Positions 1-5,695 are shown, numbered from the stretch's first letter. The stretch is 6,052 nt of DNA from Sulfurimonadaceae bacterium (GCA_026193155.1 JAPHSI010000015.1:1-6052), one strand, 5' to 3'. The notes: generated from the sequence alone by a model not told the origin. A program made the numbers and translations.

Positions 1-939
1 CCAAGGATATTTTTTAGTAGTACCGTGACAATCCTGACACTCTATCTCAACAGCGGCTAAATTCTCGTTTGTAGCAAATCCGCTACCATGCATGTCACTT
101 GAGGTATGGCAATCTTGACATAACATTCCACGTTTAAAATGTATATCTTCTTGCATATTAAGGTGATGCTTATTACCTGTACTCATTAAACCTTGGTATG
201 AAAGGGCTGTAAATTTTTTATCACTGTGGCATTTGACACAAGTTTGAACAGGTAAACCAGAATAGTTATTATCCTCTGTATTTATCTTTATATTACGTGA
301 ACTTTGAATCTGATGAGTTAAGAGATGCTTTGGTTCTTTTTTACTTAATCTTACATCACCGCCTTTATAAAGCCAGTCTTTTGCATAAGGTATATGACAA
401 GTTGCACAACCTTTTGCTATATTTTGAGAGTGTTTATTATGTTTTTTTTCAAACTTTTCTTTAAATGCGTTTGGTTCTTTCTCTGAGAGCTTTTGCATAT
501 ACTCAATATATTTTTTACTACCCATAATCGCTTGTGGCTTTAAAGTACTGTTTGTTTCATTAACATCAACTCTAATGTCTATCATCATTGAACTATATTG
601 TGCACTTACATGACTCTCATGACACATTCCGCAAGTGTTTTTATTTACATGCGGATCTGTAGGTGACGGATAAAAATCTTTTGGACCCTTATTCTCTTTA
701 AAGTATTTTATACTGCCTTTATGACCGTACTCTTTACTTTTATTGTATGGGTTCCCACCATGACAAACTATGCAGTCATTTCCTGCATGACCGGCATTAT
801 CTGCAACTTTTAGAATCTCTTTCATCATAGTAGAGTTTCTATCTCGGATATCTTCTATCCCTTTATGACACACTACACATTCGTTTGCTCCAAATGCTAG
901 TGTGCTAAAAAAAATAAATAAAAAAACAAGTTTTTTCAT
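1..939 (-). CDS. Periplasmic multiheme cytochrome c (partial, C-terminus missing)
   Basis: The reading frame starts with ATG at 939 and stays open for 313 codons to the window edge, so the C-terminus is missing. Residues 1-18 form a signal peptide (MKK, a Phe/Leu-rich core, Ala-Phe-Gly-Ala near 15-18), which predicts Sec export. Seven CXXCH haem-binding motifs follow, with first cysteines at 21, 56, 103, 178, 234, 274 and 301. Many other histidines (for example 51, 73, 97, 110, 170, 259, 284) could be distal ligands. The uneven motif spacing does not fit compact MtrA-type decahaems. The N-terminal pattern (CVVCHKGIE, then CIVCHGGNP) resembles, from memory, large uncharacterised multihaem cytochromes of sulfur- and metal-respiring bacteria. 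A role in periplasmic electron transfer is inferred; the redox partner or substrate is unknown. The start lies 6 bases after the nusB stop with no strong ribosome site, so translation is probably coupled to nusB. Confidence 0.93.
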   Translation of the reverse strand, partial: MKKLVFLFIFFSTLAFGANECVVCHKGIEDIRDRNSTMMKEILKVADNAGHAGNDCIVCHGGNPYNKSKEYGHKGSIKYFKENKGPKDFYPSPTDPHVNKNTCGMCHESHVSAQYSSMMIDIRVDVNETNSTLKPQAIMGSKKYIEYMQKLSEKEPNAFKEKFEKKHNKHSQNIAKGCATCHIPYAKDWLYKGGDVRLSKKEPKHLLTHQIQSSRNIKINTEDNNYSGLPVQTCVKCHSDKKFTALSYQGLMSTGNKHHLNMQEDIHFKRGMLCQDCHTSSDMHGSGFATNENLAAVEIECQDCHGTTKKYPW

Positions 940-945
940 AAAGTA

Positions 946-1344
946 TTACTTATCTTTACTGATTGCGTCAAGAACACCGTTAATAAATTTTGGAGATTGT
1001 TCTGTTCCAAAAGATTTTGTAATCTCTACCGCTTCATTAATTACAACAGCAGAATCCAAATCACCGAATAAAATCTCATAACCAGCTAATCTAAGAGTAG
1101 CACGTTCAATCGTACCAAGTCTTTCAAAATCCCAATCTTTTAGATGTTTTTTTATAGCTTCGTCTATCTTTTGAAGATTTTGCATTACACCGTCATAAAG
1201 TCCAAGTGCAAAATCTTTTTGTTTATTACGAATTTTTTTCTCTTCTAGTATTTCTGAAGTATGTTCAGCAATATTTCCGTTACCTAAATCATATGCATAT
1301 AAAAGACTTACAACAGCCATACGAGCGTGATGACGAGTCGCCAT
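946..1344 (-). CDS. nusB: Transcription antitermination factor NusB
   Basis: This 132-residue cytoplasmic protein matches the whole NusB family in length and motifs. The arginine-rich N-terminus (ATRHHARMAVVSLLYAYD) is the boxA RNA-binding region. The middle has the W-x-x-ER-x-x-x-IERA-x-LRLA-x-YE pattern (about residues 71-90). The C-terminal part has INEAVEI-x-KSFG followed by SPKFINGVLD (about 102-127). NusB with NusE (S10) binds boxA in nascent rRNA leaders and supports antitermination of rRNA operons. The ATG at 1344 shares one base with the ribH stop (TAATG), a typical translational coupling arrangement. The ribH-nusB pairing is widespread in bacteria. Confidence 0.97.
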   Translation of the reverse strand: MATRHHARMAVVSLLYAYDLGNGNIAEHTSEILEEKKIRNKQKDFALGLYDGVMQNLQKIDEAIKKHLKDWDFERLGTIERATLRLAGYEILFGDLDSAVVINEAVEITKSFGTEQSPKFINGVLDAISKDK

Positions 1345-1808
1345 TACATATTCTCATATAAATCAAGTAGTTCTATAACAGTAGTCATAGCTTCAAAACC
1401 TTTATTACCTGCTTTTGTACCCGCACGCTCAATAGCCTGCTCGATAGTATCTGTAGTTAAAAGTCCAAAAGATACAGGTTTTTGGTATTTTAAACTTACA
1501 CTTGCGATACCTTTTGTTGCTTCAGCGGATACATAGTCAAAGTGCGGAGTTGCACCACGGATAACTGCACCTAAAGCACATACAGCGTCATACTTTCCGG
1601 ATGCTAAAAGTTTCTCAACTACCATCGGTAATTCAAATGCACCAGGAGCTAAAACATGAGTTAAATCTGCATCTTCACCACCGTGACGTGCAAATGCATC
1701 TTTAGCACCTTCTACAAGTCTATCAACTATAAAGTGATTCCATCTCGTACTAACTATTGCAACTTTTTTTCCGCCGTTAAGTCTCAACTTACCTTCAATT
1801 AAATTCAT
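1344..1808 (-). CDS. ribH: 6,7-dimethyl-8-ribityllumazine synthase
   Basis: Lumazine synthase condenses 5-amino-6-ribitylaminouracil with 3,4-dihydroxy-2-butanone 4-phosphate, the penultimate step of riboflavin synthesis; family members form pentamers or 60-mer shells. The 154 residues match the usual length. Visible signatures are TRWNHFI (21-27, substrate pocket with Trp23 and Asn24), APGAFELP (54-61), GAVIRGATPHFDYV (80-93) with catalytic His89, FGLLTTDTIEQAIERAG (114-130) with Arg128, and NKGFEA (135-140). I prefer ATG at 1808 to the TTG one codon upstream (1811), because an AAGGAA site lies 5 bases before the ATG but only 2 bases before the TTG. The gene begins 15 bases after the kdsA stop and is probably in its operon. 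No FMN riboswitch fits in the gap. Confidence 0.97.
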   Translation of the reverse strand: MNLIEGKLRLNGGKKVAIVSTRWNHFIVDRLVEGAKDAFARHGGEDADLTHVLAPGAFELPMVVEKLLASGKYDAVCALGAVIRGATPHFDYVSAEATKGIASVSLKYQKPVSFGLLTTDTIEQAIERAGTKAGNKGFEAMTTVIELLDLYENM

Positions 1809-1813
1809 CAAAT

Positions 1814-1819
1814 TTCCTT
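1814..1819 (-). promoter_or_regulatory. Ribosome binding site of ribH
   Basis: AAGGAA on the minus strand stands 5 bases before the ATG at 1808. This spacing decides for that ATG over the adjacent TTG. Confidence 0.7.
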
Positions 1820-1823
1820 TTAT

Positions 1824-2615
1824 TTAAATTTCTTGTATTTTTTTAATTTTTTCAACTAGACTTTCTAGTTCATCTAGTTTTATCATATTTGGTCCATCGC
1901 TAAGTGCGATACTAGGGTCAAAATGTGTCTCAAAAAAGAAACCATCAACTCCAACTGCAGCAGCACCTTTAGCTAAGAAAGGTACCATAGAACTATCTCC
2001 ACCAGTTTTACCATCTTGGGCTGTCGGCATCTGAACAGAGTGGGTAGCATCAAATATAACCGGTGCGAATTCGCGCATCATAACAAGGTTACGCATATCT
2101 ACAACCATATTTCCATATCCGAAGCTGTTTCCGCGTTCACATAGATAAAGTCCATGTTTTTTAGAATTTTCATATGTCGCTTCGTTACATCCACGAGTTT
2201 GCAATATTTTTAAAGCAGGATATTTCATAGCATCTGCACTAAGAAACTGCCCTTTTTTGATATTTATTTTTTTATCTGTCTGTGCACAAGCTACAAGCAG
2301 GTCTGTTTGACGACACAAAAATGCAGGAATCTGAAGCATATCGACAACTTCTGAAACCTGAGCTACCTGAGTTGATTCATGTACATCTGTTACGACTTTG
2401 TAGCCAAATTCATCTTTTACTTTTTGTAAAATTCTTAAACCTTCATCTATCCCTAGTCCACGAAATGACTCTAAAGATGTACGGTTTGCTTTATCAAAAC
2501 TTGCTTTAAAATAGAAGTCTATTGAATCATCATTATGATACTTTTCTAAAGATTTGGCAATCTTTAAAATATTCTCTTCACTTTCTATAACACAAGGTCC
2601 ACTAAGTAATACCAT
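1824..2615 (-). CDS. kdsA: 3-deoxy-8-phosphooctulonate synthase (KDO-8-phosphate synthase)
   Basis: KdsA joins phosphoenolpyruvate and arabinose 5-phosphate to KDO 8-phosphate, the precursor of the KDO sugar that links lipid A to the lipopolysaccharide core; this implies a Gram-negative envelope. The 263 residues form a single TIM-barrel at family length. Signatures are GPCVIESEE (6-14), FKASFDKANRTS (36-47), TDVHE (76-80), QIPAFLCRQTDLL (95-107), GNSFGYGNMVVDMR (162-175), FDATHSVQMP (188-197) and FFFETHFDP (226-234). Cys8, His192, Glu229 and Asp240 correspond to the four metal ligands of metal-dependent enzymes such as that of Aquifex; the metal-independent E. coli type has Asn in place of the Cys. 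ATG at 2615 is preceded by AGG seven or so bases upstream. It is likely the first gene of the kdsA-ribH-nusB operon. Confidence 0.97.
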   Translation of the reverse strand: MVLLSGPCVIESEENILKIAKSLEKYHNDDSIDFYFKASFDKANRTSLESFRGLGIDEGLRILQKVKDEFGYKVVTDVHESTQVAQVSEVVDMLQIPAFLCRQTDLLVACAQTDKKINIKKGQFLSADAMKYPALKILQTRGCNEATYENSKKHGLYLCERGNSFGYGNMVVDMRNLVMMREFAPVIFDATHSVQMPTAQDGKTGGDSSMVPFLAKGAAAVGVDGFFFETHFDPSIALSDGPNMIKLDELESLVEKIKKIQEI

Positions 2616-2629
2616 CTATTTACCTGTAT

Positions 2630-2648
2630 AGTGCTAAAAAATTGCACT
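2630..2648 (-). repeat. Short inverted repeat in the kdsA leader
   Basis: AGTGC and GCACT form a perfect 5-bp inverted repeat around a 9-base AT-rich loop, between the predicted kdsA start of transcription and its ATG. It could be a weak hairpin or protein site, or chance. The stem is too short to be called a terminator for the transporter gene upstream. Confidence 0.25.
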
Positions 2649-2664
2649 GAATTTTAGAGATATG

Positions 2665-2670
2665 ATTATA
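2665..2670 (-). promoter_or_regulatory. -10 box of a candidate kdsA operon promoter
   Basis: A perfect TATAAT on the minus strand lies in the 66-base gap between the transporter stop and kdsA. Transcription would start near 2658 and give a leader of about 43 bases. No good -35 hexamer is seen, which is usual for Campylobacterota vegetative promoters. This suggests that kdsA-ribH-nusB-cytochrome is transcribed separately from the transporter. Confidence 0.55.
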
Positions 2671-2681
2671 CCTAATTTTTC

Positions 2682-3569
2682 TTATTTTGCCCTTGCAACT
2701 AAAATGCCCGCTACTACTACAAGGACAATACCTACACTAACAGACAGACTAGGCAGTGCATCTCCAAGCATAACTCCAACCATAATTGAAAATAAAATAT
2801 TTGTATAAGACACAGCTCCTACAATTCCAGCTTTTGTTTCAGAGTATGCCTTTGTCATAAGTAGTTGAGATATAGTTGCAAGCACACCCATAGCAACAAC
2901 ATAAAACCAGACAATTCCACTTGGCATAACAAATTCACCAAGCATAAAATCCAAACTAGGCATATAAAAAAATTCAGATGCTACAAATAAAACTATTGGT
3001 CCGACAGTTCCAACTCCCATAAAAGAAAGGACTATAGCACGAGTATCATAATACTTTTTCAACTCACGAATCGATGTATATGCAAGGGCAGCACCAATCC
3101 CGCTAAATAGGCCAAGTGCATCGTACTTTGTAAAACCGATATTTGTAGGTTCAGTTATAAATACAATTCCAACAAACCCTATAAAAATCGCTACCCAAGC
3201 TTTTTTACTAAGGTGTTCTGACAAAAAAAGCCAAGCAAATATTGCCGTAAAGATGGGTGATGTTTTTGACCATGTCATTGCATCTCCGAGTGGAATATGT
3301 GCAATATTATAAAAAAATGCAAGAAGAGCCACAAAACCCATGGTCCCGCGAAAAAGAAGTAAAAAAGGTTTTCCGCCTTTGCTTTGAAGCGGTTTTTTGT
3401 ATATAGCATATGCGATAATTGCTACACCGAAAACATTTCTAAAAAAAACAACTTCAAGTGACGACATATGTGCAGATGCAAGTTTTGCGAACGCACCCAT
3501 TATTGCAAAAGTAAAAGAGGCGATAAGCATATACTTAACACCATTATTCATATTTTTCAGTCTATTCAT
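2682..3569 (-). CDS. EamA/DMT-family membrane transporter, substrate unknown
   Basis: This 295-residue inner-membrane protein has the two-fold repeat of the drug/metabolite transporter superfamily. About ten hydrophobic segments can be seen (near 11-31, 38-57, 69-88, 94-117, 123-141, 150-168, 176-198, 218-237, 246-266, 274-292), giving two EamA domains of five helices each. Family-typical pieces are the FxFRN-like VVFFRNVFG (40-48), the end of the first repeat (SPIFTAIFAWLFLSE, 104-118) and the matching second one (YTNILFSIMVGVMLGD, 255-270). Such proteins export or import small metabolites; the substrate cannot be read from the sequence. It follows the MarR-type gene by 24 bases and precedes kdsA by 66. 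ATG at 3569 has no visible ribosome site; an in-frame ATG at 3551 is an alternative start that would still keep all ten helices. Confidence 0.92.
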   Translation of the reverse strand: MNRLKNMNNGVKYMLIASFTFAIMGAFAKLASAHMSSLEVVFFRNVFGVAIIAYAIYKKPLQSKGGKPFLLLFRGTMGFVALLAFFYNIAHIPLGDAMTWSKTSPIFTAIFAWLFLSEHLSKKAWVAIFIGFVGIVFITEPTNIGFTKYDALGLFSGIGAALAYTSIRELKKYYDTRAIVLSFMGVGTVGPIVLFVASEFFYMPSLDFMLGEFVMPSGIVWFYVVAMGVLATISQLLMTKAYSETKAGIVGAVSYTNILFSIMVGVMLGDALPSLSVSVGIVLVVVAGILVARAK

Positions 3570-3576
3570 AAATGCA

Positions 3577-3585
3577 ATTATAGCA
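3577..3585 (-). promoter_or_regulatory. Extended -10 promoter directly before the EamA gene
   Basis: TGCTATAAT on the minus strand is a perfect extended -10 element, 7 bases before the transporter ATG at 3569. Transcription would begin at or next to the start codon, so the transcript could be leaderless; this would agree with the missing ribosome site. Alternatively the gene is translated from the marR transcript and the box is chance in AT-rich DNA. Confidence 0.45.
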
Positions 3586-3593
3586 CTTAAAAT

Positions 3594-4013
3594 TCACTCT
3601 TTTGATTTTAGATAATTATAGATACTTTGTTGATTTTTTTTATATAGTAACAACTCATTTTTACCAATAGTTTTAGAGATTTCATTTTCAATTTCAGATA
3701 TAAAATAATTTGCCTGAGCTATTAGCTTTTTACTTTTTTTGGTTAATAAAATTGTTTTTTCTTTTTTATTTTCAGCTTTTATAGTTACATAATCATATTC
3801 TTGAAGTTTTTTTATGTTTTTATGCATGGCTTGTCGTGTATAGCCAACTTTTTTAGACAACTGTGCTGCACTTATATTATCAAATTCATCTAAATAAGGG
3901 AAAAGTATAATCAAAGCATCACTTAGCCCATCAAACCCGTTTTCTTCTAAATTTTTTAAAATCAATCCATTAAAAACTTTACTTGTTTCCAGAGATAAAA
4001 AACATAAAGACAT
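3594..4013 (-). CDS. MarR-family winged-helix transcriptional regulator
   Basis: The protein has 139 residues, the usual MarR length. A helix-turn-helix is visible at about 48-71 (ISAAQLSKKVGYTRQAMHKN and following), where the pattern A-x-x-L-x-x-x-x-G-x-T-R-x-x-M-x-x-x-I-x-x-L is typical of the family. The wing follows at about 77-90 (Lys-rich, ending TILLTKKSKK), and flanking N- and C-terminal helices would form the dimer interface. ATG at 4013 with AGG six bases upstream is preferred to the TTG at 4031, which has no ribosome site and would lie inside the operator-like palindrome. MarR proteins usually repress their own gene and a neighbour and release DNA on binding a small, often phenolic or oxidising, ligand. 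The divergent ydhR gene and the downstream transporter are the obvious candidate targets; the ligand is unknown. There are two cysteines at most (Cys4), so a redox switch is not evident. Confidence 0.85.
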   Translation of the reverse strand: MSLCFLSLETSKVFNGLILKNLEENGFDGLSDALIILFPYLDEFDNISAAQLSKKVGYTRQAMHKNIKKLQEYDYVTIKAENKKEKTILLTKKSKKLIAQANYFISEIENEISKTIGKNELLLYKKNQQSIYNYLKSKE

Positions 4014-4021
4014 TGTAAACC

Positions 4022-4049
4022 TAGTTGACAAAGAGTTATATTTGTACTA
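4022..4049. promoter_or_regulatory. Operator-like imperfect palindrome between marR and ydhR
   Basis: ACAAA (4028-4032) and TTTGT (4041-4045) form a perfect dyad with an 8-base centre. Outside it, TAGT (4022-4025) and ACTA (4046-4049) are also complementary, though the left arm has two extra bases. The element covers the spacer of the plus-strand promoter and the -10 box of the minus-strand promoter, where a repressor dimer would block both. Binding by the adjacent MarR protein is inferred from its position. Confidence 0.5.
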
Positions 4050-4053
4050 TTCT
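4025..4053 (+). promoter_or_regulatory. Sigma-70-type promoter of ydhR
   Basis: A perfect TTGACA -35 box (4025-4030), a 17-base spacer and TATTCT (4048-4053, four of six consensus bases) point toward ydhR. Transcription would start near 4060, about 24 bases before the ATG. The clear -35 box is unlike the other promoters in this window. Confidence 0.6.
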
Positions 4054-4063
4054 TTCAGCACAA
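4035..4063 (-). promoter_or_regulatory. Candidate promoter of the marR-type gene
   Basis: On the minus strand, TATAAC (4035-4040) stands 17 bases downstream of TTGTGC (4058-4063). Transcription would start near 4028, about 15 bases before ATG 4013. It overlaps the ydhR promoter face to face, so the two may compete for polymerase. Confidence 0.4.
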
Positions 4064-4072
4064 AAATACAAC

Positions 4073-4077
4073 AGGAG
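4073..4077 (+). promoter_or_regulatory. Ribosome binding site of ydhR
   Basis: AGGAG lies 6 bases before ATG 4084. It is the strongest ribosome site in the window and sets the start there rather than at the in-frame TTG at 4042, which falls inside the promoter. Confidence 0.8.
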
Positions 4078-4083
4078 TATAAC

Positions 4084-4386
4084 ATGAAATACCTTTTACA
4101 AATCGATTTTCCTCACAACGGACCTTTTAAAAAAGATTTTGAAGTAGCTTTCTCAGATTTAGCCAAAGATATAGCTAACGAAGATGGTTTGGTTTGGAAA
4201 ATTTGGACAGAAAATGAAGAAAATAAAGAAGCAGGAGGAATTTACCTTTTTGATAATTTAGATGATGCTCAAAGATACCTTGACAAACACACCCAACGAC
4301 TAAACTCTTTTGGTTATACAGATTTAAGAGCTAAAATATTTAATGTAAATGAAACTCTGAGCTCAATTACTAAAATATCTTTATAA
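4084..4386 (+). CDS. ydhR: YdhR-family putative monooxygenase
   Basis: The 100-residue product aligns from end to end with E. coli YdhR as I remember it (101 residues). Shared stretches include LLQ-x-x-F-x-x-NGPF at the N-terminus, LVWKIWTE (36-43), N-x-EAGGIYLF (about 47-56), YL-x-KHT-x-RL (65-73) and K-x-F-x-VNE-x-LS (84-93). The family folds as a ferredoxin-like dimeric alpha/beta barrel related to the cofactor-free monooxygenases ActVA-Orf6 and YgiN. Its natural substrate is not established; aromatic or quinone-like compounds have been suggested by analogy. The protein is cytoplasmic, with no signal peptide. It is transcribed divergently from the MarR-type regulator under a strong-looking promoter crossed by a palindrome, and ends at a hairpin. 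An inducible response to an aromatic or electrophilic compound is an inference from this arrangement. Confidence 0.88.
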   Translation: MKYLLQIDFPHNGPFKKDFEVAFSDLAKDIANEDGLVWKIWTENEENKEAGGIYLFDNLDDAQRYLDKHTQRLNSFGYTDLRAKIFNVNETLSSITKISL

Positions 4387-4406
4387 GCTAAGCAAAAATG
4401 CTTAGC
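4387..4406. terminator. Bidirectional hairpin terminator between ydhR and trpB
   Basis: GCTAAGCA and TGCTTAGC form a perfect 8-bp stem with a four-base AAAA loop. It begins directly after the ydhR stop and ends two bases before the trpB stop on the other strand. The flanks are AT-rich but lack a long T-run on either side (TCTAAAATTTT on the plus strand, TTATAAAGATATTTT on the minus). It probably ends both converging transcripts, perhaps incompletely. Confidence 0.7.
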
Positions 4407-4408
4407 CT

Positions 4409-5626
4409 CTAAAATTTTGCATTTGGAATTGGATGGTTCTCAACTACAAAATCTATATCTTTATCACCACGTCCGCTTAAATTTATAAGTAGAGTTTTAT
4501 CAGGTCCGAGTTCATGTGCAAGCTTCATAGCATAGGCTACTGCATGAGCTGATTCAAGAGCAGGAATAATGCCTTCTAGCTGAGAAAGTTTATAAAATGC
4601 GTCTACAGCTTCTTCGTCTGTACAAAGCCCGACTTTTGTACGTCCACTCTCACTTAAAAATGCATGTTCAGGTCCTACAGATGGATAATCTATACCACTA
4701 CCTATAGAGTAAACGGGTGCAGGTTCGCCGTCTGCATCTTTTAACATTATAGAGTTAAAACCATGCATAACACCCTCTTCTCCGTATGTTAGAGATGCTG
4801 CATGTTCACCAAGCTTTACACCCCTACCCATAGGTTCAACTCCTATTAAAGCTACATCTTCATCATCGATAAATCCAGAAAATATACCCATGGCGTTACT
4901 ACCCCCACCTACACAGGCAATAACTGCATCGGGGAGTTTATCTTCCATCTCCAAAAATTGCTCTTTTGACTCAAAACCTACAACAGACTGAAAATCCCTT
5001 ACCATCATAGGAAACGGATGCGGTCCTACAACACTACCTATACAAAAAAGTGCGCTATCCGCTTGAGGTACATATGATTCAAAAGCAGAATCTACCGCTT
5101 CTTTTAATGTTTTTAATCCGTGAGTTGCGGGGATTACATTTGCACCTAAAATCTTCATACGAACTACATTAGGGTACTCTTTTTTAATATCGACCTCACC
5201 CATATGTATCTCACATTCAAGTCCAAAATATGCAGCGGCAGTTGCAAGTGCTACACCGTGCTGCCCTGCTCCGGTCTCAGCAATTACTTTTGTTTTACCA
5301 AGTTTTTTCGCCAAAATAACTTCAGCCATACAATGGTTGAGTTTATGTGCACCTGAGTGATTCAAATCTTCACGTTTTAGAAAAATCTTTGCTCCTCCAC
5401 AATGTTCAGTAAGGTTTTTAGCATAAGATATTGGTGTTGGACGACCTTGATAATGTTTACGAACATATTTAAGTTCAGCTATAAATTCAGGGTCGTTTTT
5501 TAATCTTTGATACTCCTTTGTTATCTCTGCAAACGGCTCTACTAGTGGTGGTGGAAGAAATGCTCCACCGTATTTTCCAAAATAACCATTCTCATCCGGA
5601 TATGATTCTAAATAAGATTTTGACAT
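4409..5626 (-). CDS. trpB: Tryptophan synthase beta chain, divergent type without adjacent trpA
   Basis: TrpB makes L-tryptophan from indole and L-serine with pyridoxal phosphate, normally in an alpha2beta2 complex with TrpA. The 405 residues match the TrpB1 length (about 390-410). All key residues can be located: Lys95 in HSGAHKLN (Schiff base to PLP), Glu117 in ETGAGQHG (catalytic acid-base), GGGSNA (240-245, phosphate loop), Asp313 in GIDYPSVGP, Glu358 in ESAHA, and Ser384 in SGRGDKD (pyridine nitrogen). They sit at a constant offset of 7-8 from the Salmonella enzyme. The sequence is unusual: HSGAHKLNHC replaces the common HTGAHKINN, and the COMM domain reads EVDIKKEYPNVVRMKILG (144-161) where most have an RQ-x-LNV-x-RM motif. 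ATG 5626 has AAAAGGAA upstream. No trpA or other trp gene flanks it, so it may act alone, for instance in indole salvage, or work with a distant TrpA. Confidence 0.95.
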   Translation of the reverse strand: MSKSYLESYPDENGYFGKYGGAFLPPPLVEPFAEITKEYQRLKNDPEFIAELKYVRKHYQGRPTPISYAKNLTEHCGGAKIFLKREDLNHSGAHKLNHCMAEVILAKKLGKTKVIAETGAGQHGVALATAAAYFGLECEIHMGEVDIKKEYPNVVRMKILGANVIPATHGLKTLKEAVDSAFESYVPQADSALFCIGSVVGPHPFPMMVRDFQSVVGFESKEQFLEMEDKLPDAVIACVGGGSNAMGIFSGFIDDEDVALIGVEPMGRGVKLGEHAASLTYGEEGVMHGFNSIMLKDADGEPAPVYSIGSGIDYPSVGPEHAFLSESGRTKVGLCTDEEAVDAFYKLSQLEGIIPALESAHAVAYAMKLAHELGPDKTLLINLSGRGDKDIDFVVENHPIPNAKF

Positions 5627-5657
5627 TAAATATTCCTTTTTATTTTTACTTGGATAA

Positions 5658-5663
5658 ATTATA
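5658..5663 (-). promoter_or_regulatory. -10 box of a candidate trpB promoter
   Basis: A perfect TATAAT on the minus strand predicts a start near 5651 and a leader of about 25 bases. The leader has no room for a Trp-codon leader peptide or attenuator, and no -35 box is evident. Confidence 0.5.
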
Positions 5664-5689
5664 GTTAATTTACATTAAACATTTTCTTA

Positions 5690-5695
5690 TATACT
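5690..5695 (+). promoter_or_regulatory. -10 box of a candidate promoter for the TerB-domain gene
   Basis: TATACT matches five of six consensus bases and predicts a start near 5702, about 24 bases before ATG 5726. A TTTACA at 5669-5674 could be a -35 box, but its 15-base spacer is short. TATACA at 5708-5713 is another, less likely -10 because it would leave almost no leader. Confidence 0.35.

Noticed and set aside
1..939. Epsilonproteobacterial hydroxylamine-oxidoreductase-like octahaem or MtrA/DmsE decahaem
   Set aside because: The haem spacing and the motifs around the first haems do not fit what I know of those families; without the C-terminus I would not name a family.
1327..1536. Open frame of about 70 codons on the plus strand
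   Set aside because: It lies antisense within ribH and the start of nusB, both certain genes, and has no ribosome site or recognisable protein pattern.
1809..1823. FMN riboswitch before ribH
   Set aside because: The gap to kdsA is only 15 bases and contains a ribosome site; there is no room for the conserved FMN aptamer.
2282..2509. Open frame of about 75 codons on the plus strand inside kdsA
   Set aside because: It is fully antisense to a highly conserved gene and its translation has no domain-like features.
3397..3615. Open frame of about 72 codons on the plus strand
   Set aside because: It is antisense to the N-terminal part of the EamA gene; its composition is that of reversed membrane-helix codons.
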